Positions 15,487 to 24,878 of a DNA stretch of 64,000 nt are shown here, piece after piece (position 1 is the first letter of the stretch; every line of letters starts with the position of its first letter). A model generated the notes under the pieces. It made no database searches. It worked only from the letters and a program-made list of their open reading frames with translations, and had not been told where the DNA came from. The stretch is from contig NZ_VLKO01000011.1 of assembly GCF_007830355.1 (NCBI RefSeq), forward strand, positions 1-64,000, given 5' to 3'. This stretch comes from Flavobacterium tiangeerense. GTDB taxonomy: Bacteria > Bacteroidota > Bacteroidia > Flavobacteriales > Flavobacteriaceae. A program made the position numbers and the translations under genes.

Positions 15487-18474
15487 TTACTCCTCAAGAG
15501 TATCGCACTCATATTCTTTTCTTTCTTTCTTTTTAGGCTCTTGTGTGATCATTCCTTTGTTTTTTTCTTGTAACAATTGACCAATCAGTTCACTTCTTTC
15601 TTTTGTGATTTCTACTCTTTTTTCAAGATCTTTTTTTGCATCAAAGTAAACAACTCCTTCAATTAAAGTTTGCTCTGCTTTTGCATAAATAGATAATGGA
15701 TTGTCACTCCATAATACAATATCAGCATCTTTACCTGTTTTTATACTACCCACTTTATCATCAATGTGCAATAATTTTGCTGGATTCAATGTTACAAATT
15801 TCCACGCATCCTCTTCAGATATATTTCCGTATTTCACTGCCTTAGCTGCTTCTTGATTTAATCTTCTTGACATTTCAGCATCATCAGAGTTGTAGGCAAC
15901 TACAAGTCCGGCATTGTGCATAATAGGACCATTAAAAGGAATGGCATCATTTACTTCAAATTTGTAAGCCCACCAATCAGAGAAAGTAGAAGCTCCCACA
16001 CCGTGCTCTTTCATTTTATCAGCAACTTTGTAGCCTTCTAAGATGTGAGTGTATGTATTTACCCTAAAGTTGAATTTTTCGGCAACATTCATTAACATTA
16101 ATATTTCTGATTGTACATAAGAGTGACAAGAAATAAAGCGTTCTTTATTTAATATTTCAGCAAGAGTCTGTAGTTCTATGTCTACTCTAGGAGCTTTTCC
16201 TTTTTTATTACTTGCGTTAAATGCTTTCCAGCTCAAATCATATTCTTTGGCTCTTTGAAAATAATCAATAAAAACTTGTTCAACACCCATTCTTGTTTGT
16301 GGAAAACGAGTAGGATTTGTATTTCCCCAGTTTGATTGTTTTACGTTTTCTCCTAGTGCAAATTTTATAAATCCTGGTTGGTTTTTGTATAACATTTCAT
16401 CAGCTGCAGCTCCCCATTTCCATTTTACAATGGCAGATCTACCACCAATAGGGTTTGCTGAACCGTGTAATAATTGCGATGTTGTTACACCACCAGCTAG
16501 TTCTCTGTATATATTTACATCTTCAGAGTTTACTACGTCTTGAATAGTTACTTCGGCACTAGAGTTGTGTCCGCCTTCATTCACTCCATTAGAAATCGCA
16601 ATGTGAGAGTGCTCATCTATAATACCGCTTGTAAGGTGTTTTCCTTTGGCATCAATTACAGTAGCAGAGGCATCCGAAATGTTTTTACCCACTGCTGCAA
16701 TTTTTCCGTTTTTCACCAAAACATCTGTTTCTGTCAGGATTCCTTCTTTTTCGTTAGTCCAAACTGTTGCATTTTTATACAAGATAGTTTGCGCAGCAGG
16801 TTTACTAAGATTTCCAAATGCTGTATTTGGGAATGTTCTAGGAATTACAAAATTGTTTTTTTCAACTTTAGTAGAATCGATGATTTTTACAAATGGAGCT
16901 GTTTTTACTGCAGACCATTTTACTTCTTTTCCGTCAAATAAAACTGCTTTTCCAGAAAGGGTTTGGGTATCGTCAATAAACCCAATCAATCTTGTAAAAC
17001 TAGTTTTGGTTGAATCCAAAGGTTTGATCACGGTAGATAACCAATTGTTGCTCATAGAAAGTTTTGAATTTACTTTTTTGGCATCAACAGTTGTAATTTC
17101 TGATTTTGGTGCGCTTACTTCACCATTAATTTTCCATTTGAATTTTTCATTGTTGATGGTAAGGTCGTAATTTCCTCTAATATCTTTGATGGTTAAATCA
17201 TTTATTACGAACTTGTTACCTTGAACCCAGTTTTCGTATAAAATTGTTTTTTCATCAAATATTGCTCCAGATGCAATTACGAAATTAGCTAAACTTCCGT
17301 TTTTTAACGATCCAACTTCATTGCTTTTTCCTAAAATAGCTGCAGGAATTGTAGTCAGTGCTTCTAGAGCTTTGGTACTGTCAAAACCAAATTTTATAGC
17401 TTTTAAAAGATTCGTTCTAAAATCTTCAATTTTCTTTAATTTATCAGTAGTTAATGCAAATACCACTCCATTGTCTGATAAAACTTTTAAGTTTGTAGGA
17501 GCTTGATTCCAAAAACGCAAGTCTTTTAACTCCATTTGATTAGCCTGGTTTGGATCCGAAACATCATACGCTTCTGGGAAGTTTATGGGAATTATAAATT
17601 TAGAATTGGTGTTTTTTATTTCTTCAATTCTCTCAAATTCGTTTCCGTTTCCTTTTAAAACGTAATTTAATCCAAATTCTTTAGCGATTTTGGCGGCACG
17701 CAAACTGTTTAGTTTGTCTTCAGATGCAAATATTTGAACTAATTTTTCATTATTTGCAAGTGCCTCAAGCGAAAGATCTTTAGTAGCAGAGTTCCCCTTT
17801 TTATACCAGTCTAAATCATGATACATTTGTCTTAATAACGCCATCATTCCCATTAAGGACCCAGGATAAGATTGATTTGTGGTAACGCTCCTTGTAAAAG
17901 CAAAGTGATTGGTTAACTTGTCTGCCAGCAATTGGTTTTGCTTTTCAAAATTATTCAATGCTATTAAAGTTCCTGTTCCTCTTGCAATTCCGTTAGGAAC
18001 GTGTGTTCCTACTACTCCAAAACCAGCTTTTAGCAATTCTTCTGCTTTGGCTTGGTCGTATTTAAAGTTTTCATATGCATTAGCCTCGGCTAATATGCTC
18101 TCATTCCAGTAATAGCCTATTCTTTTAGTGTCGTATGTAGGCATACGTGGACCAGCAACACTTTTTGGTTTTTCAATTCCAAAACTCGTGTAAATGTCTA
18201 TGAAGGATGGGTAAATAGATTTTCCTTCAAGGTCTATTGTAGTACAGTTTTTTGGAATAACAACTGAGGCTCCCGCACTTACTACTTTTCCGTTTTGAAT
18301 CAGTAACGTACCTTTTTCAATAATTTGTGTAGGAGTTACATAAATTTTAGCATTTGTAAATGCGGTAAAATTACTGCTCTTGTTTTGTATACTTTCGTTG
18401 TTAGGAAAGTATTCCTGCGCATACGTTTTAGATAGCACCACGCTAAATAAAAGTAGAAATAGAATTTTTTTCAT
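15487..18474 (-). CDS. Double amidohydrolase (degenerate N-half, active-type C-half), secreted
   Basis: 995 residues with a signal peptide (cleavage after T-Y-A-Q, about residue 19), about twice the usual amidohydrolase length. The N-terminal half (about 30-430) has the fold signatures, but its metal site reads S-F-I-D-I-Y-T-S-F-G without the H-x-H pair. The C-terminal half (about 570-960) keeps G-I-I-D-E-H-S-H-I, then S-C-H-S-Y, T-H-I-L-E-G and N-S-D-D-A-E-M, a plausible dinuclear metal site. It ends in a charged, Lys/Glu-rich tail. Imidazolonepropionase- or prolidase-like relatives act on peptides or cyclic amides, but the substrate here is unknown. First gene of a three-gene leftward operon. 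Confidence 0.87.
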   Translation of the reverse strand: MKKILFLLLFSVVLSKTYAQEYFPNNESIQNKSSNFTAFTNAKIYVTPTQIIEKGTLLIQNGKVVSAGASVVIPKNCTTIDLEGKSIYPSFIDIYTSFGIEKPKSVAGPRMPTYDTKRIGYYWNESILAEANAYENFKYDQAKAEELLKAGFGVVGTHVPNGIARGTGTLIALNNFEKQNQLLADKLTNHFAFTRSVTTNQSYPGSLMGMMALLRQMYHDLDWYKKGNSATKDLSLEALANNEKLVQIFASEDKLNSLRAAKIAKEFGLNYVLKGNGNEFERIEEIKNTNSKFIIPINFPEAYDVSDPNQANQMELKDLRFWNQAPTNLKVLSDNGVVFALTTDKLKKIEDFRTNLLKAIKFGFDSTKALEALTTIPAAILGKSNEVGSLKNGSLANFVIASGAIFDEKTILYENWVQGNKFVINDLTIKDIRGNYDLTINNEKFKWKINGEVSAPKSEITTVDAKKVNSKLSMSNNWLSTVIKPLDSTKTSFTRLIGFIDDTQTLSGKAVLFDGKEVKWSAVKTAPFVKIIDSTKVEKNNFVIPRTFPNTAFGNLSKPAAQTILYKNATVWTNEKEGILTETDVLVKNGKIAAVGKNISDASATVIDAKGKHLTSGIIDEHSHIAISNGVNEGGHNSSAEVTIQDVVNSEDVNIYRELAGGVTTSQLLHGSANPIGGRSAIVKWKWGAAADEMLYKNQPGFIKFALGENVKQSNWGNTNPTRFPQTRMGVEQVFIDYFQRAKEYDLSWKAFNASNKKGKAPRVDIELQTLAEILNKERFISCHSYVQSEILMLMNVAEKFNFRVNTYTHILEGYKVADKMKEHGVGASTFSDWWAYKFEVNDAIPFNGPIMHNAGLVVAYNSDDAEMSRRLNQEAAKAVKYGNISEEDAWKFVTLNPAKLLHIDDKVGSIKTGKDADIVLWSDNPLSIYAKAEQTLIEGVVYFDAKKDLEKRVEITKERSELIGQLLQEKNKGMITQEPKKKERKEYECDTLEE

Positions 18475-18702
18475 AGTTTAGTTTCTAATTAGTTCTTAAA
18501 AGTAAAAAATTGTACAAAGAGTGCAGGCTGTTTACATGAATTTAACATTTGTTTTTTATTATAGTTATTTACTTTGCTTTTAAAGTTTTAAAAAATTTTT
18601 ATTTTAAGAGCTTATTTAAACATTTATATTTTTTTACATTGTTTGTCATTGTGTTAAAATATAAGGAAAGTTTTTACTAATTTTAATTTAAAATAATGAT
18701 AT

Positions 18703-20238
18703 ATGTTAGTAAAGGTTTTTGGGAGTGCTGTTTTTGGCGTTGAAGCGACAACAATAACAGTTGAAGTTAATATGGATAAGGGTATAGGCTACCATCTTGT
18801 AGGTTTACCAGATAATGCCATAAAAGAGAGTAGTTATCGTATTGCTGCTGCGCTCAAAAACAATACCTATGCTATGCCCGGAAAAAAAATCACCATTAAC
18901 ATGGCGCCTGCAGATTTACGTAAGGAAGGTTCTGCCTATGATTTGACATTGGCTATTGGTATTTTAGTGGCTTCAGGCCAAATCAAAGCAGATGCTCTTG
19001 AACAATATATTATAATGGGTGAATTGTCTCTTGATGGAAGTTTGCAACCTATAAGGGGAGCCTTGCCAATAGCAATTAAAGCTAAAGAAGAGGGCTTTAA
19101 AGGTTTTTTTCTGCCTAAACAAAACGTAAAAGAGGCAGCCATTGTAGCTGGACTTGAAGTCTATGGTGTTGAGAACGTTCAAGAAGTGATTGATTTCCTT
19201 GAAGGTAAAGGAACTCTAGAACCTACCACGATTGATACCCGTGCTGAGTTTTATAAAACACTTGATTTTCCGGAGTTTGATTTTTCGGATGTAAAAGGAC
19301 AAGAAAGTATAAAACGTTGTATGGAAATTGCTGCTGCTGGAGGACACAACATTATTTTAATAGGTCCGCCTGGTGCAGGAAAAACAATGCTTGCCAAAAG
19401 ATTACCAAGTATTTTGCCTCCCATGACGTTGCGCGAAGCACTTGAAACTACAAAAATTCATAGTGTTGCTGGTAAACTTAAAGAAGTGGGTTTGATGAAT
19501 CAAAGGCCTTTTAGGAGTCCGCATCACACTATTTCTAATGTTGCCTTAGTAGGTGGGGGAAGTTATCCGCAGCCTGGAGAAATTTCTATGGCGCACAACG
19601 GAGTTCTATTTCTGGATGAGCTACCAGAATTTAAAAGAGATGTACTTGAAGTCATGCGTCAACCACTTGAAGATCGAGAAGTTACTATTTCTAGAGCTAA
19701 GTTTACGGTAACGTACCCTTCATCGTTCATGCTTGTTGCTAGTATGAACCCTAGTCCGAGTGGTTTTTTTAATGATCCAGATGCTCCACAAACTTCTTCA
19801 CCACATGAAATGCATCGGTATTTGAGTAAAATATCTGGGCCATTGCTAGACAGAATAGACATTCATATTGAAGTAACTCCTGTTCCTTTTGATAAACTTT
19901 CAGATGATCAAAAAGCTGAGAGTAGTGTTGCTATTAGAGAGCGCGTGACTGCAGCTAGAGAAATACAAGCTGCACGTTTTGATCACATGGACCACATTCA
20001 TTACAATGCCCAAATGAATACTAAACAAATCAGGGAGTATTGTGCTCTTGATGAGGTGTCAAAACAATTATTAAAAACTGCTATGGAACGATTGAATTTA
20101 TCTGCAAGGGCTTACGACCGAATTTTAAAGGTAGCGCGAACCATTGCTGACCTTGAAGCAGCTCCAGCAGTACAGTCAAACCATATTGCCGAAGCCATTC
20201 AATACCGAAGCCTTGACCGAGATGGTTGGCTGGGATAA
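18703..20238 (+). CDS. comM: YifB/ComM family Mg-chelatase-like AAA+ ATPase
   Basis: 511 residues, the family's usual length. The N-terminal ChlI/Lon-protease-like domain covers about 20-145. The AAA+ core follows with Walker A G-P-P-G-A-G-K-T (about 223-230) and Walker B G-V-L-F-L-D-E-L (about 304-311), and a C-terminal Mg-chelatase lid domain covers about 400-505. ComM is a DNA helicase that promotes branch migration during natural transformation; many non-transformable bacteria carry it too. It starts in a divergent promoter region with the amidohydrolase operon. No other competence gene is in the window. Confidence 0.92.
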   Translation: MLVKVFGSAVFGVEATTITVEVNMDKGIGYHLVGLPDNAIKESSYRIAAALKNNTYAMPGKKITINMAPADLRKEGSAYDLTLAIGILVASGQIKADALEQYIIMGELSLDGSLQPIRGALPIAIKAKEEGFKGFFLPKQNVKEAAIVAGLEVYGVENVQEVIDFLEGKGTLEPTTIDTRAEFYKTLDFPEFDFSDVKGQESIKRCMEIAAAGGHNIILIGPPGAGKTMLAKRLPSILPPMTLREALETTKIHSVAGKLKEVGLMNQRPFRSPHHTISNVALVGGGSYPQPGEISMAHNGVLFLDELPEFKRDVLEVMRQPLEDREVTISRAKFTVTYPSSFMLVASMNPSPSGFFNDPDAPQTSSPHEMHRYLSKISGPLLDRIDIHIEVTPVPFDKLSDDQKAESSVAIRERVTAAREIQAARFDHMDHIHYNAQMNTKQIREYCALDEVSKQLLKTAMERLNLSARAYDRILKVARTIADLEAAPAVQSNHIAEAIQYRSLDRDGWLG

Positions 20239-20473
20239 TTTTTTTGATGTTTTTTTTAATTATGGTCTACTCTAAAAAACATAAATGATAGTCTTACTTT
20301 TTACAAGACATTAATTCATGATATATCGAATTAGTATATTTTTTAATTCTAAAATAATATTACGTTGCTTTATCTACAATAGCTATGAAAAACGGAATTA
20401 GGATCAGTATAAAAGCAATGAAATAGTCTTTTTTATTTTGCCCTTTGAGTCATTGGAATGAACATATTTGAGT

Positions 20474-21118
20474 TTACAGCTCAAGGTTATTTGCCGAATT
20501 GATAAACGGGTCAATTTTGTCATCAGTAAGATTTTGAATGTTTTTAGTAATTTTTTCAATATCCCAATTCCACCATTGTATTGTTAACAATTTTTCAATT
20601 TGTTCTTTTGTAAATCTTTTTTTTATCTCATTAGCGGGATTCCCGCCAACAATAGAATAAGGTTCTACATTTCTTGTTACCGTCGAATTCGATGCAATTA
20701 TCGCCCCGTCACCTATTTTTATTCCTGGCATTATAGTAGAGTTATACCCAATCCAGACATCGTTTCCTATCTCTGTATTTCCTTTATTAGGATACTGTTT
20801 TCCTTCCATGGCATTTTTCCAATCCTCTCCAAATATTGCAAAAGGATAAGAACTTATTGATTTTGTAAGGTGATTTGCCCCATTCATTATAAATTTCACA
20901 TCAGAAGCAATCATACAAAATTTGCCTATAATTAATTGGTCTCCAATAAAATCAAAATGATATTTTACGTTTTTCTCAAAATTAGCAACGTTTTCAAAAT
21001 CATCATAATAGGTATAATCTCCAATAATTATGTTGGGGTTTGTGATTGTGTTTTTTAAAAAACAAAGTTTATTATAATTTTCTAATGGAAATTGGGTGTC
21101 TTTATTAGGTATTTTCAT
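20474..21118 (-). CDS. Vat-family (streptogramin A) / xenobiotic O-acetyltransferase
   Basis: 214 residues with the left-handed beta-helix (hexapeptide repeat) fold. The sequence tracks the Vat subfamily closely: I-G-D-Y-T-Y-Y-D near residue 33, I-G-K-F-C-M-I-A near 64, I-M-N-G-A-N-H with the catalytic histidine near 82, I-G-N-D-V-W-I-G near 118, G-G-N-P-A-N-E-I-K near 160 and W-W-N-W near 185. Vat enzymes acetylate the hydroxyl of streptogramin A antibiotics using acetyl-CoA; CatB-type relatives act on chloramphenicol. It stands alone with no mobile-element signs, so it is probably a chromosomal environmental member. Substrate unproven. Confidence 0.88.
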   Translation of the reverse strand: MKIPNKDTQFPLENYNKLCFLKNTITNPNIIIGDYTYYDDFENVANFEKNVKYHFDFIGDQLIIGKFCMIASDVKFIMNGANHLTKSISSYPFAIFGEDWKNAMEGKQYPNKGNTEIGNDVWIGYNSTIMPGIKIGDGAIIASNSTVTRNVEPYSIVGGNPANEIKKRFTKEQIEKLLTIQWWNWDIEKITKNIQNLTDDKIDPFINSANNLEL

Positions 21119-21256
21119 TTCTGAATTTTTCTTGGTGATGTTTTTATCTTCGGGAGATTCTGCTTTTCTAAAACTTCATTGATTTTTATTTGAACAGTAA
21201 GGTATACTCTAATTTGTTAATTAGCATTCTGGTAAATGTTCTGGTTTTGCAATGTA

Positions 21257-21811
21257 TTAAAAGTGATCTTTATTTTTACCAATAGCATGTTTCATTTTTT
21301 GTCCCATACTGCTCGTTGCATAACCTAAAACACTTTCTTTTTTTCGTTGCCCGTTTGATAAATATTCAATACTAATGGAGCAGTCTCTTGGAATCTCAAC
21401 CCAAACAGTTTTACTTTCTCCAACTTCTAGTTTGTCAATCTTTCCACCGCCACAACCCACAATGTTTATCTTTGTCAAAGTTGTTTGTGTTGTGTTTGTA
21501 AAATTGATTCTCATGGTGTTAAGCAAAATAATTGTAAACCAACAATAAAGGAATAGTATTGGAATATTTATCAACATAAGGCTACAGGATGTGAGTAGTT
21601 TTTTTCTGCTGTCTTTGTCCTGTCTAGCTTTAATTAGAATGAAAATAAGAATACCAATGTTAATTAGAACTATAAAAGGGATAAAACTGTAACCAACGAT
21701 AAGCACTTCATCTGATGAGGTTAGAAAATAAAGACTAAAAATACAGGTCCCGAGCAAAAATGAAATAAAAGTAGTTAGTCGTCCTAGTTTTATGTATCGG
21801 TCTGCATTCAT
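21257..21811 (-). CDS. Hypothetical membrane protein
   Basis: 184 residues, family not recognised. Three hydrophobic segments are visible: about 14-32, 38-60 and 74-98. A soluble C-terminal part (about 100-184) follows with T-K-I-N-I-V-G-C-G-G-G-K-I-D and a charged tail rich in Lys. The soluble part reads like a small beta domain held at the membrane. It sits between the Vat-like gene and truC with about 140-160 bp on either side, so it is probably transcribed alone. No function can be assigned. Confidence 0.65.
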   Translation of the reverse strand: MNADRYIKLGRLTTFISFLLGTCIFSLYFLTSSDEVLIVGYSFIPFIVLINIGILIFILIKARQDKDSRKKLLTSCSLMLINIPILFLYCWFTIILLNTMRINFTNTTQTTLTKINIVGCGGGKIDKLEVGESKTVWVEIPRDCSISIEYLSNGQRKKESVLGYATSSMGQKMKHAIGKNKDHF

Positions 21812-21973
21812 GTGTTTTCTATTGTTATTAGTTTGTTTTAAAACACGTTTGTTTGGTTTTTCAATGTAAAATTAGTAGATTTAAACTACAAAAAAAATAG
21901 CTTCTTTAAAAAAGTATAGAAATAAATACGTCAAAAGAGAGATTTCGATAAAGATCTCTTTTACTTTTGTCAG

Positions 21974-22672
21974 ATGTTAGAAATTCTGTACCAAGACGAT
22001 TATATTATTGCAATTAATAAGCCAAGTGGATTGTTGGTTCACAAATCATTTTATGCGCGCGATGCAAAAGTGTTTGCTATCCAAGAATTGAGAAATCAAA
22101 TAGGAGGGCAACATGTTTATCCTATTCATCGTTTAGACCGCAAAACATCAGGTGTCTTGTTATTTGCGTTGGATACAGCCGTTTTAAAAATTATGAATGA
22201 TCGATTTGCCTCACGTGAAGTCGAAAAAAAATATTTAGCAATTTTACGTGGTTGGTCACACCAAGAACTAACGATTGATTATGATTTAACCAATGATGAT
22301 GGTGTTGTACAAAATGCAATAACCTATTTTCATCGATTGCAAAGTGTTGAAATTGAGTTGGAATTTAATAAACAGCCAACGTCACGATATTGTTTGGTTG
22401 AAGCGATTCCTGAAACTGGGCGTATGCATCAATTACGAAAACATTTCAAACATATTTTTCATCCCATTTTAGGAAGTCGGCCACATGGATGCAACAAACA
22501 AAATAAATTATGGTTGGAGCATTTTGAACTGAAAGGAATGATGCTTCATGCGCATCAATTAATTTTTAATCATCCCATAACAAATGAACAATTAATCTTG
22601 AATGCAAAGATTAATGAAGAGTTTAGCAGAGTAGGTACTATTCTTAATCTAGATTTGAGTACGTATGAATAG
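21974..22672 (+). CDS. truC: tRNA pseudouridine(65) synthase-like (RluA family)
   Basis: 232 residues, a short RluA-type pseudouridine synthase without an S4 domain. The catalytic motif H-R-L-D-R-K-T-S-G-V-L-L-F (about 52-64, Asp at 55) is intact, followed by E-K-K-Y-L-A-I-L-R-G and the C-terminal R-M-H-Q-L-R-K-H-F. Size and absence of S4 fit TruC, which makes pseudouridine 65 in tRNA. Small RluA relatives that modify rRNA cannot be excluded from sequence. Its ATG directly follows a divergent spacer. Confidence 0.85.
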   Translation: MLEILYQDDYIIAINKPSGLLVHKSFYARDAKVFAIQELRNQIGGQHVYPIHRLDRKTSGVLLFALDTAVLKIMNDRFASREVEKKYLAILRGWSHQELTIDYDLTNDDGVVQNAITYFHRLQSVEIELEFNKQPTSRYCLVEAIPETGRMHQLRKHFKHIFHPILGSRPHGCNKQNKLWLEHFELKGMMLHAHQLIFNHPITNEQLILNAKINEEFSRVGTILNLDLSTYE

Positions 22673-23075
22673 CATGCTGATTTGTAAAGCAATGCTTTAA
22701 GTTATTGCTGTATTTTGAAGCAATAGTTTCAGTATAAATAGGATCATATTTCAGATTTTTGATTAATTCTTGAGACATTTATATCGAATGTTATTTTTAC
22801 GGATTTAAATTTAAAGGTTAAATTCATAGATATTTTCGCAACTTTTACGATAAATTTATTTTTCAAAATGTTACTTCGTTCTGGGCGTAGTTCAGGATTT
22901 TGTTTTCTCTTACTGCAGTTGAACGATTTCTTTTTTAGTCATAAATTTCACATTATAAGACCTTCACAAGATGATGGAAATTAGCAGTAGTGCTACCGTA
23001 GATTTAGTTCAACTACTGTTTCACCAAACTTGTAAAACCCAAATTAGCAAACAGAAATATAAAATAATAAAAACG
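22673..23075. other. Intergenic stretch, no clear gene
   Basis: About 400 bp between truC and the leftward DUF3891 gene. A 38-codon frame beginning at 22868 (+) has no recognisable similarity and is probably chance. Local GC is slightly higher near 22880-23030 than in other spacers, which could mean a decayed gene, but I cannot identify one. Confidence 0.4.
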
Positions 23076-23816
23076 CTACTTTGAAAACACAAATTCTTCC
23101 CTTTGAACTTCTGCTTTTTTACAAACTTCGTTAAATTCTTCCACTGATTTAAACTGTAGTTGCTCGATAATTTTATATTCGTAAAAAACCGTGAAACTAT
23201 CATTTTTGAAAACCCAAGGTTCTACTGTGATTTCTTTTTCAGCCTTGTAAAACGTTTGACTCATATCACCATCAGGGCTTTCAGACACTTCCATTTTACG
23301 TCCTTCGGGTTGTATTTTGTCCATGCAAATAAGAAGTGAAAAAGCATCGCACCATTCTACAAGGCGGTACAAGCGATGCATGTATTCTTCGTTTATGTTT
23401 AAATGTTTGAAAATATCTTTGCGGTTTTTTTCTTGCTCCTTCAAAAAAGTTTTCAAATTCTGGTCTTGACCGTGAATTGAATCACCACAAATGAAATCTA
23501 AATGTAAGGAGGTCAATAATGCATTTAACTGACTTTTTGAAGTTGCATTTTCCATTACATTGAGGTATCGCTTTAAATCCGTTTTTTTAGATTCATCGTT
23601 GACTAAGAAATGTCTTGGCGCACCTGCCTTGGTTAGGTTTTTATTTTCTAATGTTTCTACAACCCCGTCATCATGCTCTGCAATTGCAATGAGTGTTGGA
23701 ACAATGATATCATTTGGCAAATCAATATCGTATTGATATCCTATCATCGCAGCTAAAAGGCCGTGAGAGTGCTGGTTTATAATTTTCCAACCTTTAGCAT
23801 GTGAAGCAACAATCAT
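23076..23816 (-). CDS. DUF3891 family protein
   Basis: 246 residues matching DUF3891 from end to end. Near the N-terminus are N-Q-H-S-H-G-L-L-A (about 14-22) and A-I-A-E-H-D-D-G (about 45-52), a His/Asp arrangement that resembles an HD-type metal site. G-D-S-I-H-G-Q-D and L-Y-R-L-V-E-W-C-D-A-F-S follow later. No signal peptide. The family is found in several phyla and has no established function; a metal-dependent hydrolase-like role is only an inference. No operon partners. Confidence 0.8.
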   Translation of the reverse strand: MIVASHAKGWKIINQHSHGLLAAMIGYQYDIDLPNDIIVPTLIAIAEHDDGVVETLENKNLTKAGAPRHFLVNDESKKTDLKRYLNVMENATSKSQLNALLTSLHLDFICGDSIHGQDQNLKTFLKEQEKNRKDIFKHLNINEEYMHRLYRLVEWCDAFSLLICMDKIQPEGRKMEVSESPDGDMSQTFYKAEKEITVEPWVFKNDSFTVFYEYKIIEQLQFKSVEEFNEVCKKAEVQREEFVFSK

Positions 23817-24273
23817 AATACGGAGGTTTTCAAATTAATATTTAAAATAAAAAAGATTTCATTATAGAAAATTCTCTTATAATTCAAATTTACCATAATA
23901 TATCCAAAGAAGGCAATAATTCTAACCTTGGTAGTAATTAAAAAAAGTGGAATAATAAATTTATGTAAGTTCAAGTTATAAGCGTAACAGATAAATTAAA
24001 AACTCTTGGAGTTATGCCATTGCGATGACGAGCTTCCCGCTGGTGCCTTTTACAAATTTATAGTGATCCACTTTTGCTAGTGTTCATGAGCTGGTGTAAG
24101 GGATTAGATAACATTGTTTTTGTCACGCAAGCAACGAAATTCTGGCTGCTAGCTATTGTTTTATTTGGTCTTAAAGTCCTTTTTTATTAGACAATTTGGA
24201 ATGAACGGTTTTAATTTTTTCAATTGTTAAGAAGGAGTGAACACAAAAATATAAAAAAGGAGAAATTATTTTT
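23817..24273. other. Intergenic stretch with possible gene relic
   Basis: About 457 bp between DUF3891 and the GNAT gene. The part 24000-24200 is richer in GC than normal spacers here. A plus-strand frame ending near 24190 contains a hydrophobic run (A-I-V-L-F-G-L-K-V-L-F-Y) but is interrupted upstream. It may be a decayed gene or repeat remnant; I recognise no family. Confidence 0.35.
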
Positions 24274-24795
24274 TCATTTAGAGTTTAGGTCAATTTGAAA
24301 TAAACTAACCGTTGCGTTGTCATAATGTGCAGGAAGTCCTTCAGTATTTTTAAGTTTTAATAAACCTAAAAACTCAAAGCCACATTTTGTGTAGTAATTA
24401 ATCAATCCTGAATTATCGCCAACTGTATCCATTCTAATGAATTTTTTTTGATTTTCAATAGCATAAATTTTTGCCCACTCAACGATTTTACCCACTAAAT
24501 TTTGTCCGCGAAAATCAGGACTGGTTGCTATTCGGTGAATGTAAATAGCTGGTTCTTCGTTACGTTCCTCCCAAATTTGTGGATCGTCAAAAGTTGTCGC
24601 CCAGACACAAGCAATTTTACCATCAACCACTACTTTCCATTGTCTGTTTTCTAAAATTTCAGTTTCAATAAGTTGTCTGTCAAATTCTGGCCAGTGATGG
24701 GTAAATCTCGTCTTCTGAAAATCGGTTGCGATTTTGTATAAACGGAAAATTTCGTCGGTATCGGTACTGTTGCTATTCTGTATTTGAAAGTTCAT
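24274..24795 (-). CDS. GNAT family N-acetyltransferase
   Basis: 173 residues, one GNAT acetyltransferase domain. The acetyl-CoA segment is visible as I-A-T-S-P-D-F-R-G-Q-N-L-V-G-K-I-V (about 92-108), preceded by I-Y-I-H-R and followed by the C-terminal Y-Y-T-K-C-G-F-E-F motif (about 137-145). These enzymes transfer acetyl groups to amines of small molecules or proteins; the substrate cannot be predicted. It lies just beyond the broken SDR gene, possibly a separate unit. Confidence 0.85.
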   Translation of the reverse strand: MNFQIQNSNSTDTDEIFRLYKIATDFQKTRFTHHWPEFDRQLIETEILENRQWKVVVDGKIACVWATTFDDPQIWEERNEEPAIYIHRIATSPDFRGQNLVGKIVEWAKIYAIENQKKFIRMDTVGDNSGLINYYTKCGFEFLGLLKLKNTEGLPAHYDNATVSLFQIDLNSK

Positions 24796-24878
24796 TTTTG
24801 ATTTTCTTTTTATTTTATAATAAACAGCATATAGTCAATTTCTTTTTTGAAAAGACTATATGCTGTAATTTTTGTTAA

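Noticed and set aside
16540..17170. Open frames of up to 174 codons opposite the double amidohydrolase gene
   Set aside because: They are antisense shadows of a clear amidohydrolase coding region, with no family motif of their own.
22868..22984. A 38-codon plus-strand frame in the truC-DUF3891 gap
   Set aside because: Short, no recognised similarity, and no promoter or ribosome signal; probably chance.
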